This document shows, one piece after another, positions 34,019 through 45,398 of a DNA stretch of 64,000 nucleotides. The notes beneath the pieces were generated by a model. The model was not told the DNA's origin. It did no database searches and was given only the letters and a program-made list of their open reading frames with translations. The DNA is from Astragalus membranaceus (taxonomy: Eukaryota > Streptophyta > Magnoliopsida > Fabales > Fabaceae): NCBI GenBank assembly GCA_039519185.1, contig CM076849.1, forward strand, positions 77,607,621-77,671,620. Direction: 5' to 3'. A program made the position numbers and the translations under genes. Each line of letters starts with the position of its first letter. The first letter of the stretch is position 1.

Positions 34019-35220
34019 TGTAACGCCCCAAAATTTAATTAATTATTTAATTGAATTGTTTGGCAATTTAATTGGGAGAAATATAATGGAATAACTATAT
34101 GTTAGTGTATGTAGACCTGTTATTAGTGTTAGGATTAGTAAAGGAGAGGTGCTAGGGAAAAAGCCCATGATTAAGTCGCATTAGCTAAGAAAAGCCCATA
34201 AAATTAAATAAAGTATAAATAAGAGAAATGTTAGGGTGTGCTCATTTAGAAGGAACAAAATAAGAGGGGCCTTGGAGAGGAGAGCAAGGGCGCGACGGCC
34301 AAGAGAGAAAAAGAGGGAGAGAGCGACGCCAAAAGGAGAGAGGAGGCTAGGGTTTCGTGATCTTCTAAGGCTAGGGTTCGTGATCTTCTAAGGCTAAGGT
34401 AAGGGTGGGATTCAAGCCTTATAATGAGATATATGAATTACTTTACGTGGGGGTTAGGGTTTGATGATTGTCATATGTATGATCCTATATGTATTGAATG
34501 CCTTGTTGAATAATTATATTTGTGTGATTGATATTCCTATGCCCTAGAACTGTTATTGTATTTTGCCATGATCATGAGAAATTGAATTGGTTGCTGAAAG
34601 TGGCGCCCTGTCACTGTTTTTGTTGTTGCTGAAAGTGGCGCCCCATCCCTAGGCGCCCAGTCCTTGTGTTGTCGCTAAAATTGGCGCCGTAGGCGCCCAG
34701 TTCCCGTTGTTGTTGCTGAAACGGGCGCCCTAGGCGCCCTGTGCTGGGTGTTTTGTTGCTTGCTAATAATGGCGCCCCATCCCTAGGCGCCATGCTCTAT
34801 TTTTCTGTGTTACTACTGGTGTTGGCGCCCTGTCCTCAGGCGCCACACCCTAATTCTGTGCTGTTGTTGTTGGCACCCTGTCCCTATGCGCCATACCTTA
34901 TTTTGCTGTTGTTGCTGAAGGCGCCCTGTCCCTAGGCGCCTGTTCCTGTTTATTGTTGTTGCATGTTGGCGCCCTGCCCCTAGGCGCCAATTCCTGTTTG
35001 ATGTTGTTGCATGTTGGCGTCCTGTCCCTAGGCGCCAATTCCTGTTTGTTGTTGTTGCATGTTGGCGCCCTGCCCCTAGGCCCCAGTTCCTTTTTGATGT
35101 TGTTGCATGTTGGCGCCCTGTCCCTAGGCGCGAGTTCCTGTTTGATGTTGTTGCATGTCGGCGCCCTGCCCCTAGGCGCGAGTTCCTGTTTGATGTTGTT
35201 GCATGTCGGCGCCCTGCCCC
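34019..35220 (+). repeat. Third copy of the B LTR, first 1.2 kb
   Basis: Starts TGTAACGCCCC and ends inside the GGCGCC array at GCCCTGCCCC, where sequence of element D begins. Closest to the copy at 12476. Confidence 0.85.
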
Positions 35221-36419
35221 TAACCGAATTAATTGGATGTTAACCCAATTAAACCAATTTAGTAGTTAACTGGTAAATTTATCGAGTGTAAAAATTATTT
35301 AATTGTTGTCATCGAATCGTTAACCGGATAATACGGATCAAGGAAGTTTCGGAATCGAAATAGGAGATTTCGATCAATATGGTAATTTGACCGCGTTACA
35401 GCTTATATATTAAATAAATATATATGTGTATACGTGTGTGCTTGTGAGAGGAGAAGAAAAGAATTAAAATGAAAGAAAGAAGAAAGAAAGAGGAGAGGAT
35501 GCGAGAGTTACAGAGAAGAAAAGAGAGAAAAGAGAAAGAAAGGGGGAGGAAGAAGAAGGGGAAAAAGGGGGCACTTCCGCTCAACGAAACGACTTCCTTC
35601 CAACACGAAAAATGCTCAGCGTTACTTCCTCTTCAATTTGGTACCAAGATCTTCATCATCAACTCACTCTCCCTCACTTTGCCATTTTCGAATTTGAGGA
35701 GAAAATTGGAGTTTTGATGGTTGTAACTCAAGGGAAAGCTAAGGATGATGTTTAGGAGCGAGCACAAGGTGGATTACTCGAGTATTGAAGATCGATTGGG
35801 TGATTTGGAGTTGAAAATCAAGATTGGGGTTTTTGGTGAATAGTGATTTGAGGTTGATGAAGATGATGAATAGTGTCCATGGAGGATTTCGAGGAATTCG
35901 ACATTTCGGTCAAAAGCGGTTTCGTGATCGAGTGGGAAGCTTTGGAAGCGGATTGGGTGTCGCCGGAGCGGGGAATGTTCGTGTGGTTACTCGGTGGATT
36001 CGGCCGCTCGTGGTTCACGCTTCAAGGGTGAGTTCTACTCACGTTTAGGATTTTATGTTTCGAATTAATTAATTAACTGTTTTATCGCTTTCGCTGGACT
36101 GGAATATTTCTGGATATTGTCTGTTTCGGATTAGGAATCGATCGGAGCGAGTCTCGAGTTGTGTCGCGTTGAAATGGAATTTTCGGTGATTTGATTTCGA
36201 AAGATTTTGACTAAAAACCGTTAATTGGAAAATATGTCGTTTTTGATAAAATCCGTTTTGATTGAGTTCTTGATTGATTTGATTGATTGTGTGACTTTGA
36301 TTGGAACTATTTTTATGGTTGTGAAAACTGTTTTAAATCGGAACGAGAATCGGAATTAAGCGGAATCGCGATTTTCGGGCGAAACCGCCAAAATCTGCAC
36401 TTGACAGGCCCCCTTTCTG

Positions 36420-36530
36420 CCAGTCCACGCGCCGTTTGCGCGCCGCGCGCCACTCGCGCGCCACTGGACAGAACTTGACTGTCAACTCGCGCGCCGTTTG
36501 CGCGCCACGCGCCACTCGCGCGCCAGTTGG
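36420..36530. repeat. GCGCGC palindrome cassette in the LTR of D
   Basis: Repeats of CACGCGCC, TTTGCGCGCC and CACTCGCGCGCCA, twice as a block (36426-36465 and 36484-36524). The second LTR (42672-42764) has lost 11 bp of it. It occupies the position where related LTRs have TCGCGA or GCACGGATCGTGC. Confidence 0.65.
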
Positions 36531-36917
36531 CAGAATTTCAGCAACCAAACACTGTTTTTCGTTTCGCGATATCTTTTGATCCGGGAACCCGATTGGGGTG
36601 TTCTAAAATGCGTTGGAAAGCTTATTCAGAGGCCTAACTGAATATTCTAGTTTTAAGGCAAAATAAACTGTTTTCGAAGTTGAAAATTGTGTCGAAAAGA
36701 GGTAAGTTAGAGTACGAGTGTGAACTTGGTTTTATAAAAGCGTGGGTTAAGTGTTCAACTGGTTATTTGAGGTGATGGACCCTGAGTTCATATGATTACA
36801 GACCTGTGTGTGTATATATATCGAGTTGGGTGACGACCCATGTGTAACATACTAGGCGGGGCAGTCATGATCCCCTTTCCTAGGCTCCATGCCAATGGGA
36901 GAATGTACCATTGGTAG

Positions 36918-37182
36918 GGGGGTTCACCGGGATTCAGCGGTTACGCAGTCGGTGTTATGTTTAATTAATTGTTGTGCGGTCCACCGGGATGTAGCGGTCA
37001 CGCAGCCGGTGTCGTACTGAGTCATAACAGGTTCACCGGGATGTAGCGGTAACGCAGTCGGTGATCTGTTGAATTGTTTTGTTGTGCGATTCACCGGGGT
37101 GTAGCGGTCACGCAGCCGGTGGAATGCTATGTGTAAAATAATGCGGTTCACCGGGATGTAGCGGTCACGCAGTCGGTGCCGT
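36918..37182. repeat. Five CACCGG...CGGTG hairpin repeats in the LTR of D
   Basis: Units near 36920, 36980, 37031, 37090 and 37146. CACCGGG, about 16 bases containing TAGCGGT and ACGCAG, then CGGTG. The outer words are complementary. Second LTR copy at 43159-43420. Simpler versions are at 50466-50705 and 53144-53285. Confidence 0.75.
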
Positions 37183-37638
37183 GTTGAGTTAAAAATGTTT
37201 TTAAACAAGTACCGAGAGAGCGAGTAGGGGTCTCGGTAGAACTCACTGAGATTGTATCTCATTGTTTATATGTTGTTGTTTTACAGAGACACAAGGACAG
37301 CGGAAATCCAAGAGGCACGAGTAGGTTGAGCTCGGACTGGTTGCTGATAGTCTAGCTTTATATTTAAGCTTATTTCCCTTTTGTTGTCTGTATACTAAAA
37401 CATTATGTATTTAAGGTATATCTTTCTTCCGCTTTCTTGTATGATACTGAATACTATAATTGCTGATGATATATGGTCTGAGAACCATATTGTCTTGTTG
37501 TAAATAAGACTGTTTGGGTTTTATTCAGCGAAAAATTTATAGTGATATTCAGTGTCTAAGCAGGAAATATATCTCTGATGTGTTACTAATGTGCACTTTG
37601 GTATTTTTAATCAATAAATTATACCGGGGTGTTACAGT

Positions 37639-37650
37639 TGGTATCAGAGC
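37639..37650 (+). other. Primer binding site of element D
   Basis: TGGTATCAGAGC, the initiator-Met primer site, two bases after the LTR end. Confidence 0.9.
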
Positions 37651-37779
37651 AGTTCGACCTAGTCGGACTTAGTTTAGGGTTGAGTCGATTCCTTGTTAGT
37701 CCTTTTTGTAATTACACTTGTGATGCTAAGAGACATTGAGCCTGATCAACTTAATACTTAGTGCATCATAAGCGGAATT

Positions 37780-38275
37780 ATGACTGGATGATCAAGATGC
37801 AATCCTCGACCAAGACCGGAGTCTCCAACCGGTGCATCCTCAGGAAAGGTGACATAACGGTGGAAGTATACACCGCTAAGTTTGAGAAGTTGTCTCAGTT
37901 TTACCAAGTGGTAAAGTAAGCTTCGGATGACGAACGGAGAATGCAGAAGTATGAGACGGGCCTAAGTGTTTTTATGATTTATGGTCTCAGTTCTTATACT
38001 GCTACCAATTATGTTGCCTTAGTGTAATCAGCCTATGTCGCCGAGGATGACCTCATAGGAAGTATGGGGAAGGAGAAGGTAGTTGAATTATCAACTCCGA
38101 ATGCAAAGTCCTAAGATAATTTCATCAAAGGAAAAACAGATGCAATTCTTTGATCCTTCAAATGTCAGAAGATGTTCTAACTGGGGAAAGCCTCACAGCG
38201 GTGATTGCAAGCGAAGATCTAATCGGTGTTATTATAGAAATGTAGAGGGTCACTATGGTAAATAGTGTTCTGTAA
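37780..38275 (+). pseudogene. gag: Gag remnant of element D
   Basis: Broken translation TVEVYTAKFEKLSQFYQVVK, stop, then ASDDERRMQKYETGL and a zinc-knuckle remnant (CYYRNVEGHYGK). It parallels the better Gag at 48613 (FTAKFERLPQFYQLAKHAPN). The N-terminal half of gag is deleted between about 37830 and 37850. Confidence 0.75.
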
Positions 38276-38907
38276 GGAAGAGTTTCAAGAAGTTACAAGC
38301 AGCTCTAAGGCAAGGACGAGTCAACATTCTGGATGTTTAGACAGTTACGATTGCAGAACAATCTACTGAGGAGTATGAGATCAGTTTCCAATAACTCCGT
38401 CAGTATATTATAAGATTCGGGTGCAACCTATTGCTGTATATCCCGATCGCATGTGAATCGGTTGGGATTAACCTTATCTTCGCTATCCGAGCTGATAACT
38501 ATCTTAACTGCGGCTAAGGGTCGTGTTCAGACCCAATCTTGGTGTCAGAATTGTCTACGTGTTATAGGAGACAGAACTTTCGTAGAAGGATTATTTGTTT
38601 GCCGGTGAGAAGTGTGGACACCATTTTGGATATGAATTGGATGACTGCGAATCATGTTGCAATCGACTGTATTAATCAGCTATCAGCTTCGCTTCAGAAT
38701 CAGTTGAATTGTCTAGGACAAATTCTGAAGCGGTTACCTAGTTCACTTAAGACGGTCAATCTTCATTCCAAGGTGCGGAAGCACTTGTTAGTAGGTTATC
38801 TGCATCCATTGGAACTAGTATTAGATTTATCATCTGTACAAGTTGTGAATGACTTTCTGGATGTTTTCACGATGAGGTTTCTTCTGAACCTCCAGAGCGA
38901 GAGGTAG
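38276..38907 (+). pseudogene. Protease remnant of element D
   Basis: Shows ICLPVRSVDTILDMNWMTANHVAIDC, the C-terminal part of a gypsy protease, where the family usually has Gly in ILGM. It leads into VQVVNDFLDVF, the linker before reverse transcriptase. Several stops upstream (38338, 38390). Confidence 0.75.
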
Positions 38908-39500
38908 AGTTTACTGTAGAATTGGTTCCTGGCACGGGATCAATATCTATTGTTTCTTATTGAAGGTTTCTTGAGAATTCAAGGGAATGGAGTGCTCTGG
39001 TGTGGTTAGTCGAAAGGAAAAATGGTAGCATGAGATCGTGCATTGATTATCGACAACTCAACAAAGTGATGATCAGGAATAAATATCCCTTGCCAAAGAT
39101 AGACGATTTGCTGGATCAACTTCGAGGTGCCGTGGTGTTTTCAAAAATTGATCTGAGGTCAGGTTATCATCAATTAAAAGTTACAGCCTTAGATATTCCG
39201 AAGACAGCTTTCCGTACTAGGTATGGACATTACGAGTTCGTAGTGATGCCCTTCGGTTTGACTAATGCTCCAACGGTATTCATGGATTACATGAACCGAG
39301 TTTTTCATACGTATTAGGATCAGTTTGAAGTCGTTTTCATCGATGATATCTTGATGTGCTCGAAGACCATTGAGAAGCATGTCCAACATCTCCTCATTGT
39401 TCTGAGTGTACTCCGAGAAAAGGAGTTGTACTTGAAACCTTCGAAGTGTGATTTCTGGATGCCTGAGGTAAAGTTTCTGGGATAGGCAATTTCCCAAGTC
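38908..39500 (+). pseudogene. Reverse transcriptase remnant of element D
   Basis: From 39000 the translation is clearly Ty3/gypsy reverse transcriptase: [57 protein letters not shown] at 39315-39317 breaks it. The same frame continues with VVFIDDILMCSK (39330), holding the catalytic DD pair, and KPSKCDFW. Upstream 38908-39000 is frameshifted. Not active. Confidence 0.93.
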
Positions 39501-40130
39501 GGGAGTTTCTGTAGGTCCCAGTGAGAAGGAAGCGGTGTTGAATGGGAGTGACCGACGTCAGCCGCAGAGATCGAAAGTTTCTGGGTCTAGCCGGTTACTA
39601 TAAGAGATTTGTTCAAGGGTTCTCACGGTTAGTTTTCCACTTACTCGGTTAACTCGTAAGGGTCATCCGTTTACGTGGGATGCCGATTGTGAAGAACGTT
39701 TTCAAGAGTTGAAGATTTTGACTTCTGCTCCAACCCTGATTCTTCCAGATCCGTTTTTGGGATTCCCAAGTTACAGCGACGCTTCAGGGAAGGGTCAAGG
39801 ATGTGTTCTCATGCAGAATCATCAAGTGGTAGCTTATGCATCCAGACAGTTGAAGGTCCATGAGGAGGATTATCCAATTTATAATTTGGAATTGGCAGCT
39901 ATTGTGTATGCACTGAAGGTTTGAAGACATTACCTGTAAGGGTCTCGTTTCGAAGTCTCTAGTGGTCACAAGAGTTTAAGGTATCTGTTTGATCAGAAAG
40001 AACTGAATAGCAGGCAGAGAAGTGTGTAGAATTTCTGAAGGATTATGACTTCGGGTTGAAGTATCATCCAGGAGATTCCAATGTTGTAGCTGATGCGAAT
40101 AATAGGAAATCGCTACACACGGCAGTATTA
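39501..40130 (+). pseudogene. RNase H remnant of element D
   Basis: LILPDPFLGFPSYSDASGKGQGCVLM at 39730 and VVAYASRQLKVHEEDYP then YNLELAAIVYALKV are the usual gypsy RNase H words. A stop follows at 39922-39924, and SGHKSLRYLFDQKELNSRQR continues with further breaks. Confidence 0.9.
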
Positions 40131-41430
40131 TGATGCATTAGATGGAATCATTCGAGTCTGATAGAGACTTAAATCTGAGTTCAAGATCAAGGAGAATCCG
40201 GTTAGTGTTGAGCCATATGAGGATCTCTAGTTCCCTAAAGGATTCTATACGCTTAGCACAGGAAGTTGATGTGAAGCTACGATCACAAAGGTATTTCCAG
40301 ATTTTACCATGGATAATGATGGAGTCAGTTGTTTCAACGGTAGAATCTGTGCGGCCGATGATGAGAACGATAAAAGGCAAGTGTTAGAGGAAGCATACCG
40401 AAGTTTATATTCTGTTCCAGGGTGTACAGAGTATAAAGCAGATGTGTCAGTGGCGAGGTATTAGTTTGTTAACCTCTCCTTTGTGAAGGTTAACAAGGAG
40501 ATAGTATTATGTGATTCTGTTTGACAGGCCAAACGTGAATACGAATATGAAAACAAGGTGTCTGTTGACTGTTTTTCACATTACGAATAAGCACCAAAGG
40601 ATTAATTGATGGATCCGCTGCAAGGGACTAGAATTTCCGAAGTGAAGCTTGGCGTGCGGTGTGGTAGTTTTGAAAAATCGTTTTTGTGAAAACCCGCATG
40701 CTAAAGTAAATTTTGGGAACGAGTTAAGAGGCTAATAGAATATGATTGAGGAGGAAAATCCTGGGAGGATTACTTAGGTTGAGGGGAAGCTCTCAACGCT
40801 ATTGACTAATTCGGAAAGGAGCTCTAAGTTCTGTTTGATAGTGGTTTGGACAACAACTGAGGTGATTTTCATTACGTTCAATTTATTTGATGTCCCCGTG
40901 GTTTATTTCTACGTTTAAGGTAAGAGCTTTTGATGAAACCCAAATCTCATCTTTTTGGAAAAGTTTTACCTCGAAGACTTGGAAGCAAGTCAAGAAGTTT
41001 CACAAGTGACTTTTTTTCGTCACATTGTCGGTATGTACGAGAACCGTTAAGGATATTAGAAGATTTGTTGAGAAAGTGTTTACACCTTTAGAGGAAATCG
41101 TGTTTGTTTTTACATCTACCGAGGAGTACTTTGATTTGGATTAATCAAGTTGGGGAGCAAGTGAGGAATGAAGCTTCAGAAGTGTTTTCGAACGCGGTGT
41201 CGAGCCTATGAAGGCGAATGATGAGTTTCTCGTATTGATTCGTAACAAGAGAGTTCATATCAAGGTAGTAGTGGATCATACTTGACGATTGATGTGCTGG
41301 GTTGGAAAGATTTTCTACACTCATTTCGTTGATCTAAGATTGTTTTCTCGCAAATTTAGATCTTTTTGGGGAATGTCGATCCTCGGTTAGTCGGATGAAA
41401 GACTTGACGAAATTTTGAGGACAAAATTCT
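40131..41430 (+). pseudogene. Integrase remnant of element D
   Basis: GRICAADDENDKRQVLEEAYR at about 40340-40410 matches the region just before the integrase zinc finger. A short KHQRI...GLEFPKWK match is near 40590-40640. The rest is too decayed to assign domain by domain. The tail (EDEI-type end) is lost. Confidence 0.65.
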
Positions 41431-41446
41431 TTTAAGTTGGGGAGAA
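41431..41446 (+). other. Polypurine tract of element D
   Basis: AAGTTGGGGAGAA immediately before the LTR start TGTAACATCC. Confidence 0.85.
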
Positions 41447-43871
41447 TGTAACATCCGCAAAATAATTAACCGAATTAATTGGATGTTAACCCAATTAAAC
41501 CAATTTAGTAGTTAACTGGTAAATTTATCGAGTGTAAAAATTATTTAATTGTTGTCATTGAATCGTTAACCGGATAATACGGATCAAGGAAGTTTCGGAA
41601 TCGAAATAGGAGATTTCGATCAATATGGTAATTTGACCGCGTTACAGCTTATATATTAAATAAATATATATGTGTATACGTGTGTGCTTGTGAGAGGAGA
41701 AGAAAAGAATTAAAATGAAAGAAAGAAGAAAGAAAGAGGAGAGGATGCGAGAGTTACAGAGAAGAAAAGAGAGAAAAGAGAAAGAAAGGGGGAGGAAGAA
41801 GAAGGGGAAAAAGGGGGCACTTCCGCTCAACGAAACGACTTCCTTCCAACACGAAAAATGCTCAGCGTTACTTCCTCTTCAATTTGGTACCAAGATCTTC
41901 ATCATCAACTCACTCTCCCTCACTTTGCCATTTTTGAATTTGAGGAGAAAATTGGAGTTTTGATGGTTGTAACTCAAGGGACAGCTAAGGATGATGTTTA
42001 GGAGCGAGCACAAGGTGGATTACTCGAGTATTGAAGATCGATTGGGTGATTTGGAGTTGAAAATCAAGATTGGGGTTTTTGGTGAATAGTGATTTGAGGT
42101 TGATGAAGATGATGAATAGTGTCCATGGAGGATTTCGAGGAATTCGACATTTCGGTCAAAAGCGGTTTCGTGATCGAGTGGGAAGCTTTGGAAGCGGATT
42201 GGGTGTCGCCGGAGCGGGGAATGTTCGTGTGGTTACTCGGTGGATTCGGCCGCTCGTGGTTCACGCTTCAAGGGTGAGTTCTACTCACGTTTAGGATTTT
42301 ATGTTTCGAATTAATTAATTAACTGTTTTATCGCTTTCGCTGGACTGGAATATTTCTGGATATTGTCTGTTTCGGATTAGGAATCGATCGGAGCGAGTCT
42401 CGAGTTGTGTCGCGTTGAAATGGAATTTTCGGTGATTTGATTTCGAAAGATTTTGACTAAAAACCGTTAATTGGAAAATATGTCGTTTTTGATAAAATCC
42501 GTTTTGATTGAGTTCTTGATTGATTTGATTGATTGTGTGACTTTGATTGGAACTGTTTTTATGGTTGTGAAAACTGTTTTAAATCGGAACGAGAATCGGA
42601 ATTAAGCGGAATCGCGATTTTCGGGCGAAACCGCCAAAATCTGCACTTGACAGGCCCCCTTTCTGCCAGTCCACGCGCCGTTTGCGCGCCGCGCCCCACT
42701 CGCGCGCCACTGGACAGAACTTGACTGTCAACACGCGCGCCACGCGCCACTCGCGCGCCAGTTGGCAGAATTTCAGCAACCAAACACTGTTTTTCGTTTC
42801 GCGATATCTTTTGATCCGGGAACCCGATTGGGGTGTTCTAAAATGCGTTGGAAAGCTTATTCAGAGGCCTAACTGAATATTCTAGTTTTAAGGCAAAATA
42901 AACTGTTTTCGAAGTTGAAAATTGTGTCGAAAAGAGGTAAGTTAGAGTACGAGTGTGAACTTGGTTTTATAAAAGCGTGGGTTAAGTGTTCAACTGGTTA
43001 TTTGAGGTGATGGACCCTGAGTTCATATGATTACAGACCTGTGTGTGTATATATATCGAGTTGGGTGACGACCCATGTGTAACATACTAGGCGGGGCAGT
43101 CATGATCCCCTTTCCTAGGCTCCATGCCAATGGGAGAATGTACCATTGGTAGGGGGGTTCACCGGGATTCAGCGGTTACGCAGTCGGTGTTATGTTTAAT
43201 TAATTGTTGTGCGGTCCACCGGGATGTAGCGGTCACGCAGCCGGTGTCGTACTGAGTCATAACAGGTTCACCGGGATGTAGCGGTAACGCAGTCGGTGAT
43301 CTGTTGAATTGTTTTGTTGTGCGATTCACCGGGATGTAGCGGTCACGCAGCCGGTGGAATGCTATGTGTAAAATAATGCGGTTCACCGGGATGTAGCGGT
43401 CACGCAGTCGGTGCCGTGTTGAGTTAAAAATGTTTTTAAACAAGTACCGAGAGAGCGAGTAGGGGTCTCGGTAGAACTCACTGAGATTGTATCTCATTGT
43501 TTATATGTTGTTGTTTTACAGAGACACAGGGACAGCGGAAATCCAAGAGGCACGAGTAGGTTGAGCTCGGACTGGTTGCTGATAGTCTAGCTTTATATTT
43601 AAGCTTATTTCCCTTTTGTTGTCTGTATACTAAAACATTATGTATTTAAGGTATATCTTTCTTCCGCTTTCTTGTATGATACTGAATACTATAATTGCTG
43701 ATGATATATGGTCTGAGAACCATATTGTCTTGTTGTAAATAAGACTGTTTGGGTTTTATTCAGCGAAAAATTTATAGTGATATTCAGTGTCTAAGCAGGA
43801 AATATATCTCTGATGTGTTACTAATGTGCACTTTGGTATTTTTAATCAATAAATTATACCGGGGTGTTACA
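41447..43871 (+). repeat. Element D, 3' LTR (2425 bp)
   Basis: Complete, TGTAACATCC to GGGGTGTTACA. The flank after it is B LTR sequence (TAAGGTAAGGGTGGG), so D was originally inserted in a B LTR about 380 bp from its start. The expected TAAGG duplication on the left is lost. Confidence 0.92.
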
Positions 43872-44638
43872 TAAGGTAAGGGTGGGATTCAAGCCTTATA
43901 ATGGGATATATGAATTACTTTACGTGGGGGTTAGGGTTTGATGATTGTCATATGTATGATCCTATATGTATTGAATGCCTTGTTGAATAATTATATTTGT
44001 GTGATTGATATTCCTATGCCCTAGAACTGTTATTGTATTTTGCCATGATCATGAGAAATTGAATTGGTTGCTGAAAGTGGCGCCCTGTCACTGTTTTTGT
44101 TGTTGCTGAAAGTGGCGCCCCATCCCTAGGCGCCCAGTCCTTGTGTTGTTGCTAAAATTGGCGCCGTAGGCGCCCAGTTCCCGTTGTTGTTGCTGAAACG
44201 GGCGCCCTAGGCGCCCTGTGCTGGGTGTTTTGTTGCTTGCTAATAATGGCGCCCCATCCCTAGGCGCCATCCTCTATTTTTCTGTGTTACTGGTGTTGGC
44301 GCCCTGTCCTCAGGCGCCACACCCTAATTCTGTGCTGTTGTTGTTGGCACCCTGTCCATATGCGCCATACCTTATTTTGCTGTTGTTGCTGAAGGCGCCC
44401 TGTCCCTAGGCGCCTGTTCCTGTTTATTGTTGTTGCATGTTGGCGCCCTGCCCCTAGGCGCCAATTCCTGTTTGATGTTGTTGCATGTTGGCGTCCTGTC
44501 CCTAGGCGCCAATTCCTGTTTGTTGTTGTTGCATGTTGGCGCCCTGCCCCTAGGCCCCAATTCCTTTTTGATGTTGTTGCATGTTGGCGCCCTGTCCCTA
44601 GGCGCGAGTTCCTGTTTGATGTTGTTGCATGTCGGCGC
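43872..44638 (+). repeat. B LTR fragment after element D
   Basis: Matches about 34398-35160 almost exactly. It ends at the centre of a large palindrome. Confidence 0.85.
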
Positions 44639-45398
44639 CATGCAACAACATCAAACAGGAACTCGCGCCTAGGGACAGGGCGCCAACATGCAACAACATC
44701 AAAAAGGAACTGGGGCCTAGGGGCAGGGCGCCAACATGCAACAACAACAAACAGGAATTGGCGCCTAGGGACAGGACGCCAACATGCAACAACATCAAAC
44801 AGGAATTGGCGCCTAGGGGCAGGGCGCCAACATGCAACAACAATAAACAGGAACAGGCGCCTAGGGACAGGGCGCCTTCAGCAACAACAGCAAAATAAGG
44901 TATGGCGCATAGGGACAGGGTGCCAACAACAACAGCACAGAATTAGGGTGTGGCGCCTGAGGACAAGGCGCCAACACCAGTAACAGAGAAAAATAGAGCA
45001 TGGCGCCTAGGGATGGGGCGCCATTATTAGCAAGCAACAAAACACCCAGCACAGGGCGCCTAGGGCGCCCGTTTCAGCAACAACAACGGGAACTGGGCGC
45101 CTACGGCGCCAATTTTAGCAACAACACAAGGACTGGGCGCCTAGGGATGGGGCGCCACTTTCAGCAACAACAAAAACAGTGACAGGGCGCCACTTTCAGC
45201 AACCAATTCAATTTCTCATGATCATGGCAAAATACAATAACAGTTCTAGGGCATAGGAATATCAATCACACAAATATAATTATTCAACAAGGCATTCAAT
45301 ACATATAGGATCATACATATGACAATCATCAAACCCTAACCCCCACGTAAAGTAATTCATATATCCCATTATAAGGCTTGAATCCCACCCTTACCTTA
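43872..45398. repeat. Near-perfect 1.5-kb palindrome (arms about 760 bp, loop 7 bp)
   Basis: Left arm 43872-44631 and right arm 44639-45398 are reverse complements, meeting at GTTGTTGCATG, TCGGCGC, CATGCAACAAC. Translations on opposite strands are almost the same on each side. Could be a real inverted duplication or an assembly join. Confidence 0.9.

Larger units (their letters stand above)
35221..37636 (+). repeat. Element D, 5' LTR (first 20 bp missing)
   Basis: Begins at TAACCGAATTAATTGG, which is position 21 of the 3' copy. It contains a purine-rich leader (35440-35580), a GCGCGC palindrome cassette (36420-36530), CGATATCTTTTGATCCGG (36565) and five CACCGG hairpin repeats (36918-37182). 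Confidence 0.9.
35221..43871 (+). mobile_element. Element D: Ty3/gypsy element with decayed coding region
   Basis: LTRs 35221-37636 and 41447-43871 with ends TGTAACATCC...GGGGTGTTACA. The 5' LTR lacks its first 20 bases. The internal region keeps the order gag, protease, reverse transcriptase, RNase H, integrase, but with many stops and frameshifts. The LTRs differ at only about eight positions plus one 11-bp indel by eye, far less than the coding decay would suggest. Confidence 0.92.

Noticed and set aside
35396..36048. Small frames repeated at 41642-42294
   Set aside because: They are in the LTRs of D, in leader or spacer sequence, with no protein similarity. Their repetition only reflects the LTR pair.
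37639..37650. tRNA gene suggested by TGGTATCAGAGC words
   Set aside because: These are primer binding sites complementary to a tRNA end. No cloverleaf surrounds them.
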